DNA from: Candidatus Woesearchaeota archaeon
Lineage (GTDB): Archaea > Nanobdellota > Nanobdellia > Woesearchaeales > ARS49
DNA: 8,089 nucleotides
Assembly (NCBI GenBank): GCA_016203345.1
Contig: JACQMZ010000103.1
Location: forward strand, 1 to 8,089
Direction of reading: 5' to 3'
Under the pieces are notes generated by a model that saw nothing but the letters and a program-made list of their open reading frames with translations, did no database searches and was not told the DNA's origin. Positions within the stretch are counted from its first letter, which is position 1, and every line of letters starts with the position of its first letter. Below, one piece after another: positions 1 through 5,896 of the stretch. Made by a program: the position numbers and the translations under genes.

Positions 1-212
1 GCCAAAAAGCAAGAATTTCAAATCGAAGAGGAAACGACCTTCTTTAGCTCGGTTATTTCACATTCTTATTATGCAATCTTTTATGGGGCAAAAGCCATTC
101 TTCTCACGAAAGGCATCAAAACAGAAATGCCTGATGTTCATCAAACATGTCCAACTCGTGTTAGAAAAGTAGCCTGCCACAGGTCAAAACAATCTTTCAA
201 GAAGCAAAAGCC
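1..212 (+). pseudogene. HEPN-domain protein remnant (5' end outside window, 3' part degenerate)
   Basis: Frame 1 is open from the first base. Residues 11-48 include the segment SHSYYAIFYGAKAILLTKGI followed by a stretch ending PDVH, which matches the central helices of HEPN-domain proteins (pattern YYAxFxxAKALLxxKG...H). HEPN proteins are often RNA-binding or RNase components of toxin-antitoxin modules, but the catalytic RxxxxH motif is not visible here, so no activity is claimed. After about base 144 the match is lost. The frame runs on to a TGA at 370-372, but from base 213 it only reads the antisense of rps7. In frame 3, bases 168-230 read SSLPQVKTIFQEAKASSRRI and then stop, which could be a displaced C-terminus left by an internal deletion or frameshift; this is speculative. 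The gene converges on rps7. Alternative: an intact divergent small HEPN protein ending at 372 and overlapping rps7. I am fairly sure of the HEPN core, less sure it is a pseudogene. Confidence 0.6.
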
Positions 213-812
213 TCATCTCGACGCATCTGATTGTCGCTCAAGATCATTCTTCTTGTTCACAGCAAACGACTTGCCATCGCACTGGAACGCTGCATACAGC
301 TCGTCAGCAAGCGCTTCCACCAAAGACTTTTTCTTGTTAAAGCACTGTCCGTACGCGCCCCACACAAAATGACGCAATGCGATGTCCACACGACGCTGAG
401 GCGCGCAATCCACTGCCTTCGGATACCTCGCGCCACCATACTCGATCGTGATAATCTCCTCACGCGGAGCAGCATTTTCCACTGCCTTGACCAACACCTT
501 CAACGGGTTCTGGCTGGATTTTTTTTCGATCAGCGCAAGCGCGTCACGAACAGCATTCATAGCAGTCAATGCCTTGCCTGTACAGTAACCGCTCGTACGA
601 TAATGCTTGTGCTTCTTAATGTGACCAGGAATCATCACTTTGTTAATGAGGCGCTCAACGATAAACGTCTTGCTCTTGTGAAAACGATTTCCTGCATACC
701 TCGCACCAGTCTTCGGAATCACACGAGGCTCAACAGACACGTACCGCTGAAGTCCCTGATCTTCCACCTTCAAATCCTTAGTGCTCCACCTGTTAAACGC
801 GAGAACTTCCAT
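213..812 (-). CDS. rps7: Small ribosomal subunit protein uS7
   Basis: This 199-residue protein binds the 3' major domain of 16S rRNA and nucleates assembly of the 30S head, near the E-site tRNA exit. The archaeal/eukaryotic form is recognisable from the N-terminal segment FNRWSTKDLKVEDQGLQRYV, then IVERLINKVM (residues 51-60), the core ENAAPREEI (112-120), YGGARYPKAVDCAPQRRVDIALR (124-147) and the basic C-terminal tail that ends in DASR. Length is normal for archaeal S7. The ATG lies one base after the rps12 stop (TAA-A-ATG), so translation is probably coupled; no strong ribosome binding site is seen. It is the last gene of the operon in this window. The next genes often found in archaea, tuf and rps10, are not present downstream. 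Confidence 0.97.
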   Translation of the reverse strand: MEVLAFNRWSTKDLKVEDQGLQRYVSVEPRVIPKTGARYAGNRFHKSKTFIVERLINKVMIPGHIKKHKHYRTSGYCTGKALTAMNAVRDALALIEKKSSQNPLKVLVKAVENAAPREEIITIEYGGARYPKAVDCAPQRRVDIALRHFVWGAYGQCFNKKKSLVEALADELYAAFQCDGKSFAVNKKNDLERQSDASR

Positions 813-813
813 T

Positions 814-1251
814 TTACTTGCGTGCCTTCTCCAGCTTGCCGCTCAACAAGTCTCCCAAACTCTGATCATTCACCTTGATAATCTGCCACCGCACGCCAGG
901 AATATCCCCCTTAGCACGGCCCTTCTTGCCACCAATACATTCTATAATGACTTCATCATGCTCGTCAACCATTTTCAGCGCGCCTGTGCCCGGCATAAAC
1001 GCAGTAATGGGCCTGCCATTCTTGACCAACTGCACTTTCGCGCACTTTCTCATTGCAGAATTCGGCTGCTTTGCCTCAACCTGAATTTTTTCCAAAACAA
1101 TCGCTTTCGCCTGAGACGCGCCCCCCAATGGATCTGCCTTCGTCTTCAAATCAAACAATCTTCGCACGTACGCCTTGCTGTGCAATCTACCAATCTTTCG
1201 GCGCCGCCTCAAGGATTTTCCAGCATTCAACCCGTTTGACTTATTACCCAT
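814..1251 (-). CDS. rps12: Small ribosomal subunit protein uS12
   Basis: This 145-residue protein sits at the decoding centre of the 30S subunit and affects accuracy of codon reading. The signature loop KQPNSAMRK (residues 61-69), which includes the lysine where bacterial streptomycin-resistance changes fall, is intact. The second conserved loop, GRAKGDIPGVRW (111-122), is in the archaeal form. VDEHDEVIIE (95-104) is also typical. The N-terminus (residues 10-40) is strongly basic and matches the archaeal/eukaryotic extension. The ATG directly follows an in-frame TAA, so no longer start in this frame is possible nearby. The 27-base gap to nusA is the largest in the operon and is itself a small open frame. 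Only a weak AGG lies upstream of the start. The gene is followed after one base by rps7. Confidence 0.97.
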   Translation of the reverse strand: MGNKSNGLNAGKSLRRRRKIGRLHSKAYVRRLFDLKTKADPLGGASQAKAIVLEKIQVEAKQPNSAMRKCAKVQLVKNGRPITAFMPGTGALKMVDEHDEVIIECIGGKKGRAKGDIPGVRWQIIKVNDQSLGDLLSGKLEKARK

Positions 1252-1278
1252 TTACGGCCTGTTTAACTTGTTTTTCAT
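1252..1278 (-). other. Eight-codon minicistron filling the nusA-rps12 gap
   Basis: Directly after the nusA TAA the minus strand reads an ATG that opens an eight-codon frame (M-K-N-K-L-N-R-P) ending in TAA immediately before the rps12 ATG. The junctions are TAA-ATG at both ends, so the gap is exactly one small open frame. It may only be chance or the decayed start of a longer S12; it could also let ribosomes re-initiate from nusA to rps12. No product is claimed. Confidence 0.25.
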
Positions 1279-1713
1279 TTACGAAACCCGCATTTCAGTG
1301 ACAGGAAAATATCTCTGAACAATCGCCTCATTCGCGCGCAAATGGCAAGCATTCCGGCCAATCAGAACACCCCGCGACAGCGAATCAGGAGCGGCAATCG
1401 TCACGATATCGTCCTCAATCACGATATTTTTAACAAGAACAGGATACAGTAAGTTCTTTATAAAACTTATGCAATCATCACTAAACTCCACCAAACGCAC
1501 ACGCTTCTTCAACAACCTGACAAGAGTCTGCACATTCCGCGCCTTAGGACCAATCGCCCGCCCCAACTCGTTGGGCAACACCACAAACACAAACGCGTCC
1601 TCAGTCTCGATACAATCCTTTAACTTCGCGTGCGTCACTTTCTCAAACAACGCCATCACCTGCAAGAGATGAACGTCAAACACGATCTTTCCCGCACTTT
1701 TACCGTTCCCCAT
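1279..1713 (-). CDS. nusA: Archaeal NusA-like transcription factor (two KH domains only)
   Basis: This 144-residue protein corresponds to the archaeal NusA family, which keeps only the two KH RNA-binding domains of bacterial NusA and is thought to act in transcription elongation or termination, or in rRNA handling. Its place between L30e and rps12 is the canonical one. Family motifs are FEKVTHAKLKDCIE (residues 23-36), then the first KH helix pair with LGRAIGPKARNV (50-61), VEFSDD (75-80), and the second KH with GVLIGRNACHL (115-125). In both KH domains the GxxG loop has alanine in place of the second glycine (GPKA 55-58, GRNA 119-122), which is unusual. I chose the ATG at 1711-1713. An in-frame start 51 bases earlier would overlap L30e and add residues the family lacks, whereas the chosen ATG lies 5 bases after the L30e stop. 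Confidence 0.92.
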   Translation of the reverse strand: MGNGKSAGKIVFDVHLLQVMALFEKVTHAKLKDCIETEDAFVFVVLPNELGRAIGPKARNVQTLVRLLKKRVRLVEFSDDCISFIKNLLYPVLVKNIVIEDDIVTIAAPDSLSRGVLIGRNACHLRANEAIVQRYFPVTEMRVS

Positions 1714-1718
1714 GCCGC

Positions 1719-1985
1719 TCACTTTGAAACGCCCAATACAGAAATCGCGAACTGCTTCTTGCACACCACGCCCAACTCATCGCTTGGAACGTCCAACACC
1801 ACCACGTCAATCCCTTCTATCTTACCGTAATAATCAAGCGTGCCACGCGTCCTTTTGTCGCAATTCGATGCCACAAACACTCTCGCTACCGAGCTCGCGC
1901 GCAGACCAGCCACTACCTGCTTCGTCCCGACCACGAGCTTCTTTGCCACCAACAATTTTCTGATTTCAGATATTACGTCAGCCAT
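1719..1985 (-). CDS. rpl30e: Large ribosomal subunit protein eL30 (L30e)
   Basis: This 88-residue protein of the L7Ae/L30e/S12e/Gadd45 RNA-binding fold belongs to the 50S subunit of archaea and eukaryotes and has no bacterial counterpart. The N-terminal helix (EIRKLL), the glycine loop VVGTKQVVAGL (residues 18-28), the strand VARVFVASNC (33-42), LDYYGKIEGIDVVVLD (50-65), and DELGVVCKKQFAISVLGV (69-86) follow the family pattern in order. Archaeal members I know are about 95-105 residues. This one stops just after the last strand and lacks the usual tail. It starts four bases after the rpoA'' stop, with GTGAT across that stop as the likely ribosome binding site, and is followed five bases later by nusA. 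The position between rpoA'' and nusA is the standard archaeal arrangement. Confidence 0.93.
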   Translation of the reverse strand: MADVISEIRKLLVAKKLVVGTKQVVAGLRASSVARVFVASNCDKRTRGTLDYYGKIEGIDVVVLDVPSDELGVVCKKQFAISVLGVSK

Positions 1986-1993
1986 GCAATCAC
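1986..1993 (-). promoter_or_regulatory. Ribosome binding site of rpl30e spanning the rpoA'' stop
   Basis: On the minus strand GTGAT (1989-1993) precedes the L30e ATG by three bases and includes the rpoA'' stop TGA. It matches part of the GGTGAT-type archaeal Shine-Dalgarno sequence. The overlap with the stop suggests coupled re-initiation. The short spacer makes this moderately certain. Confidence 0.5.
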
Positions 1994-3126
1994 TTCGCCT
2001 TCGCTACTTTGCCTTTCATAACCAGGCCCGGCAGACCTGTTCCAATCGGAACCGGCTGATTCAACATAACATTCTCCACTACAGAGTTCAACTTGTCCAC
2101 TTCACCGGTAAGAGCCGCATTAATAATGTGTTTGATCGGCGTTTCAAAACTCGCCCGCGCAAGCACAGACGCCTTCTCGCTCACCACACCATAACGCGTA
2201 ATGCCCTTGATCTCGCCAGACGTGCACATGGTATCAGCCACCAGCATAATGTGGCGAATGTCAACGTTCAAGCCCTGCGTTTCAATCACTTTGAACACTT
2301 CATCAATAATCGCCTGACGGGCAGCCTCAATACCAAGAACCTCTGCAACCTCGTGAATGTCATTAGATACAGTCCTCGTCGCGTCAACAAACTCCAAATC
2401 CAACACCTTCTTCAAGTTCGTGCCAGACGTGATAATAAGAAACTCCTCCTTGCGCTTCACCGGCAACACCTGAAAAATGCCCTTGACGCCAGACACGTAC
2501 ACACCCTTCACCTTCTCCTTCAACTTATACAAGTCATTCATGCTGGTCTCATCACGCTTCTTAAGCTTGAGCACAATCGTATCACCTTCTGCTTTCATCG
2601 TGCCCTCCTTCACCAGCTTCTCGGCATTGCGCACAACAATGGACGGCGTCAGCCCAAACTCCCTGCACTTTTCAGCAGAAAGCTTCAACTCAATCTTCAA
2701 CTCAGAAATGTTCATCGAATACTCGCTCACCAACTCACCCACCTTGACTTCCTTCACCTGCAGGGCAATCTCCTTAATATCCTTCCCCTTATCATACGGG
2801 CTCTTCAAATAAATCTCCATCATCGGAGTCGCAGGATTCTTCCGCCCATCAAGAATTTCGATAATACGCGGCAAACCCATAGTAACATTCATTTCTGCAA
2901 CACCTGCGTAGTGAAACGTGTTCAAAGTCATCTGCGTGCCTGGCTCTCCAATCGACTCAGCACCCACCAAACCCACCGCCTCTCCGGGATCAACACGAGC
3001 GGCCGTGTATTCCTCAAGCACACGCTCCGCCACCTTTTTAATCTTCGACTGAGGTGCAAGCTCTTCAATCTCGCGCAATAGTTTCAGCGGCAACAACCCC
3101 TCAAACTTTTCAAGCTCCTTGTGCAT
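1990..3126 (-). CDS. rpoA2: DNA-directed RNA polymerase subunit A'' (Rpo1C)
   Basis: This 378-residue protein is the C-terminal part of the archaeal largest RNA polymerase subunit, homologous to the end of bacterial beta' and eukaryotic Rpb1. It contains the trigger loop, which closes over the incoming nucleotide: GAESIGEPGTQMTLNTFHYA (residues 55-74), including the conserved histidine at 72. The helix GLPRIIEILDGRKNPATP (84-101) follows. The C-terminal third has the jaw/cleft motifs DIHEVAEVLGIEAARQAIIDE, DIRHIMLVADTMC and ASFETPIKHI, all well conserved. The bridge helix is in the partner A', as in other archaea. Length is near the usual 380-400. Translation starts nine bases after the rpoA' stop with a strong GAGGTG site, which supports this start. 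No intein interrupts the trigger-loop region, a site where some archaea carry one. Confidence 0.97.
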   Translation of the reverse strand: MHKELEKFEGLLPLKLLREIEELAPQSKIKKVAERVLEEYTAARVDPGEAVGLVGAESIGEPGTQMTLNTFHYAGVAEMNVTMGLPRIIEILDGRKNPATPMMEIYLKSPYDKGKDIKEIALQVKEVKVGELVSEYSMNISELKIELKLSAEKCREFGLTPSIVVRNAEKLVKEGTMKAEGDTIVLKLKKRDETSMNDLYKLKEKVKGVYVSGVKGIFQVLPVKRKEEFLIITSGTNLKKVLDLEFVDATRTVSNDIHEVAEVLGIEAARQAIIDEVFKVIETQGLNVDIRHIMLVADTMCTSGEIKGITRYGVVSEKASVLARASFETPIKHIINAALTGEVDKLNSVVENVMLNQPVPIGTGLPGLVMKGKVAKAK

Positions 3127-3136
3127 GGTACACCTC
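3127..3136 (-). promoter_or_regulatory. Strong ribosome binding site of rpoA''
   Basis: On the minus strand GAGGTG (3131-3136) lies four bases before the rpoA'' ATG and its first G is the last base of the rpoA' TAG stop. It is complementary to the archaeal 16S rRNA 3' end type and fixes the rpoA'' start. Confidence 0.7.
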
Positions 3137-5886
3137 TACACCTCATCAATGATTCGCTTCACGTCAATCTTGCCACTCTCGCTCTTCGCCACGTCCACAC
3201 CATCCTCACCATACTCAAACTGGATAATGCGGCCGTTCGCGTCACGCACCGTCTGGTCATACTCGACACGCATGTCCTGCATGGCATTCGCCAGCCGGCG
3301 ATACAAATAGCCAGACTTAGGCGTACGCAACGCAGTATCCATCAACGCATCCCTGCCAGTAATCGCGTGAAAGAAAAACTCCTTAGGCGACAAGCCATGC
3401 TTAAAGCCATGACGGATAAAGCCGTGCGCCTCAGACGTCAAATCACCAGGCCTGAAACAACTCAACGTGCGCCCCAAATACCCCTTCTCGATCCGCTTGC
3501 CACGCATAGCCTGCTGGCCCACGCACGCCGCCATCTGCGCAAGATTCAAAAAGTTTCCACGAGCGCCACTATCCGCCATCACAATCGTGTGCGTCCTCTT
3601 GTTCGCATACTCCTTCACGATCTGACCGCACTTGTTACGCGCCTTATTCAACACCTCAAGAATCTTCAACTCCAATGTCTCCTGCGCAGTCCTGCTGGGA
3701 AACACTTCCATTGACTTCTCATGAAACGACTGGATGATAGAACTCACTTCTTCTTCAGCCTTGTTCAGCGTATCCTGCACCATCTCCCGTGCCAGCTGAG
3801 GCAGATCGCTGTCAGCCAAGCCCGCAGAAAACCCATTCCGCGTCAACGTTTCAATACCCAGCTTAAAAATCATGTGCAACACCTGCATGGTTGCAGACGC
3901 GCCATACTTTTTGTGCAGGGAACGCAACAACACGCCATCACCCTCGCCGCCAATGCTGTGCGTGTCCATCACGCCATCCAACAACTTCCCCTCCTTAATC
4001 ACCACAGGCTGGCCACCCTTAGTCACGCCATTATAATTAAACTCCTCAGGCAACACCATGCTGAAAATCTCCCTGCCAGTCACGGTTTTCTTATTCGGCA
4101 ACCGGGAAAAGTCATGCACTCCTGCACTGCACAACAAGTCAATCGCATCCTCCCGCGACAATTCCAAATGCTTGGTCAACAAATAATTGCCTGAAATGCC
4201 GTCATGAATGCACCCAATCACAGACAACCCATACCTCGGACTGATCAACTGGTGCTGGATCTCCATCAAAATCTCTGCCTCAGCACGCGACTCCTCAGTC
4301 TGAGGAATATGCAAGTTCATTTCATCACCGTCAAAATCAGCGTTGTACGGCGCGCACACCGCAGGATTCATGCGCAACGTTCTGCCTGGAAGCACCTTCA
4401 CACGGTGGCACATCATGCTCATCCTGTGCAAGCTTGGCTGACGGTTGAAAATCGCGACATCGCCGTCCAGCAAATGACGCTCAACCACGTAACCCGGCTG
4501 AAGCTCTTCCACAGCCGCTTCCTTGGTTTCTTCCGTAATCTTTTTCTTCTTGCCATCTGGCCGAATCACGTAATTCGAGCCAGGATACACCTGCGGGCCC
4601 CTCTCAACAAACTTCTTCAAGTACGCAAGATTCCAATCCGTAATCGTTTCAGGCACTGTCAGCTTCATCGCAATGCTCTTTGGAACACCAACTTCATTAA
4701 TTTTCAACATCGGATCAGGGCTGATCACTGTGCGCGCGCAAAAATTCGTACGCTTGCCTGCAAGATTATGCCTGATACGGCCCTCCTTGCTCTTAATACG
4801 CTCAGTAATCGTCTTCAACGGCTGACCAGAACGATGACGGGCAGGAGGCAATTGCGCAATCGTGTTGTCAAAAAAAGTCGTGACATGATACTGCAACAAG
4901 TCCCACAAGTCCTCAATAATTATTTCAGGAGCGCCAGCATTAATGTTTTCAAACAAGCGCTGATTAATCCTGACAATATCACCCAACTTATGCGTCAAGT
5001 CATCCTCAGAACGCTCACCACTCTCCAGCGTAATCGACGGCCTGATCGTCACTGGCGGAATGGAAAGCACAGTCAACACCATCCATTCAGGACGAGCCAC
5101 CTGCGAATTAATGCCAAACAGCAGACAATCCTCGTCAGGAATCCTCTCCATCCGCGTCCTCACTTCAATCGGCGACAACCGCTTCTCATTCTCCACAAAA
5201 CTCGTCGGCTTCTCAATCTGCACCTTATACTGCTTTGCCTTGCAATGCGGGCACTTGTTCACAGTCTTCAACGAATCAATAACTGCCTTCACAGCCAAAC
5301 GGCGGGCATCAATGCCCTCTTCCTGCTCAACCCGATTCAAGACCTGCATATACCTGCCGATCTTTTCCTGCGGAATCAACACACGACCACACTCGCGGCA
5401 CGTCGTGCGCAACAAGATATGAACAATACGGATAAACTTCACGTGAAACACAGGCCGCGCCAACTCGATATATCCAAAATGGCCAATGCACTCCTTCAAC
5501 TTAGACCCGCACGTCTTGCACTTCAAACCAGGATCAATCACGCCCAAACGAACATCCATCAAGCCGCCATCAACAGGGTAGCCCTCCTTGTCATACAATT
5601 CCGGCGTCACAATCTTCGCAGACGCCATCTTCTTAATCATCTTCGGACTCAACACGCCAAACACAATACTCTGCACCTGCTTGTGCACATACGTCTGAAA
5701 CGCCTCAAACGACGCGCGCTCACGCGGCTTATCCTCGACAGCAGACTTGACCTCATCGTCAGGCACTGGCAAAGGAGTTGACGGCATAGGCAACGGCTTC
5801 GCCGCCTCCTTAGCAGGCAAAGCAGGCAATTCGACAGGCGCCTCAAGAGCAGGTGTTGTTGTTTCTGATTCTTTCTTGCGTGGCAT
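3136..5886 (-). CDS. rpoA1: DNA-directed RNA polymerase subunit A' (Rpo1N)
   Basis: This 916-residue protein is the N-terminal, catalytic part of the largest RNA polymerase subunit. The first zinc site is C123-x2-C126-x6-C133-x2-H136 in the clamp. A second set is C163-x2-C166 with C212-x2-C215. The active-site loop NADFDGDEMNLHIPQ carries the three magnesium-binding aspartates D517, D519 and D521. RQPSLHRMSM precedes it. The bridge helix region GRDALMDTALRTPKSGYLYRR lies near the C-terminus, from residue 844. Relative to the family, which starts close to the FGVLSP motif (residues 76-81 here), there is an N-terminal extension of about 65 residues rich in Pro, Ala, Glu and Lys, with 12 prolines in the first 54 residues. 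I chose the ATG at 5884-5886 because GAGGG precedes it by five bases. A TTG twelve bases upstream overlaps the rpoB' stop and is less likely. No intein is present near the active site. Confidence 0.97.
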   Translation of the reverse strand: MPRKKESETTTPALEAPVELPALPAKEAAKPLPMPSTPLPVPDDEVKSAVEDKPRERASFEAFQTYVHKQVQSIVFGVLSPKMIKKMASAKIVTPELYDKEGYPVDGGLMDVRLGVIDPGLKCKTCGSKLKECIGHFGYIELARPVFHVKFIRIVHILLRTTCRECGRVLIPQEKIGRYMQVLNRVEQEEGIDARRLAVKAVIDSLKTVNKCPHCKAKQYKVQIEKPTSFVENEKRLSPIEVRTRMERIPDEDCLLFGINSQVARPEWMVLTVLSIPPVTIRPSITLESGERSEDDLTHKLGDIVRINQRLFENINAGAPEIIIEDLWDLLQYHVTTFFDNTIAQLPPARHRSGQPLKTITERIKSKEGRIRHNLAGKRTNFCARTVISPDPMLKINEVGVPKSIAMKLTVPETITDWNLAYLKKFVERGPQVYPGSNYVIRPDGKKKKITEETKEAAVEELQPGYVVERHLLDGDVAIFNRQPSLHRMSMMCHRVKVLPGRTLRMNPAVCAPYNADFDGDEMNLHIPQTEESRAEAEILMEIQHQLISPRYGLSVIGCIHDGISGNYLLTKHLELSREDAIDLLCSAGVHDFSRLPNKKTVTGREIFSMVLPEEFNYNGVTKGGQPVVIKEGKLLDGVMDTHSIGGEGDGVLLRSLHKKYGASATMQVLHMIFKLGIETLTRNGFSAGLADSDLPQLAREMVQDTLNKAEEEVSSIIQSFHEKSMEVFPSRTAQETLELKILEVLNKARNKCGQIVKEYANKRTHTIVMADSGARGNFLNLAQMAACVGQQAMRGKRIEKGYLGRTLSCFRPGDLTSEAHGFIRHGFKHGLSPKEFFFHAITGRDALMDTALRTPKSGYLYRRLANAMQDMRVEYDQTVRDANGRIIQFEYGEDGVDVAKSESGKIDVKRIIDEV
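5812..5829 (-). repeat. Perfect 9-bp tandem duplication inside the rpoA' N-terminal extension
   Basis: The plus strand reads AGCAGGCAA twice in a row (5812-5820 and 5821-5829). On the coding strand it encodes Leu-Pro-Ala twice, residues 20-25 of RpoA'. It looks like a slippage duplication within a low-complexity, probably disordered segment. Confidence 0.75.
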
Positions 5887-5896
5887 GCAGTCCCTC
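5887..5896 (-). promoter_or_regulatory. Ribosome binding site of rpoA'
   Basis: On the minus strand GAGGG (5892-5896) includes the last two bases of the rpoB' TGA stop and is followed by a five-base spacer and the ATG. It decides between this ATG and the upstream in-frame TTG, and so confirms that the N-terminal extension of RpoA' is translated. Confidence 0.65.

Noticed and set aside
162..190. Possible terminator after rps7: short hairpin CCTG-TGG-CAGG with TTTT runs on the minus strand
   Set aside because: The stem is only four base pairs and the T runs are four bases long, not contiguous with the stem. Archaeal termination can use short T tracts, but this is too weak to call.
231..878. 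215-residue plus-strand open frame opposite rps7 and rps12
   Set aside because: It overlaps two clear ribosomal protein genes on the other strand and has no recognisable motif of its own.
1714..1764. Longer NusA start 51 bases upstream
   Set aside because: It would overlap the L30e gene and add 17 residues the family lacks. The ATG at 1711-1713 follows the L30e stop by five bases.
1840..3081. 413-residue plus-strand open frame opposite rpoA'' and L30e
   Set aside because: Same mirror register as rpoA'' and the same arginine/histidine-rich composition. It runs through the gene boundary only because no stop happens to fall there.
4204..5781. 525-residue plus-strand open frame opposite rpoA'
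   Set aside because: It is the codon-register mirror of rpoA', rich in Arg, His, Leu and Asn with no recognisable domain. It exists because rpoA' lacks TTA, CTA and TCA codons here.
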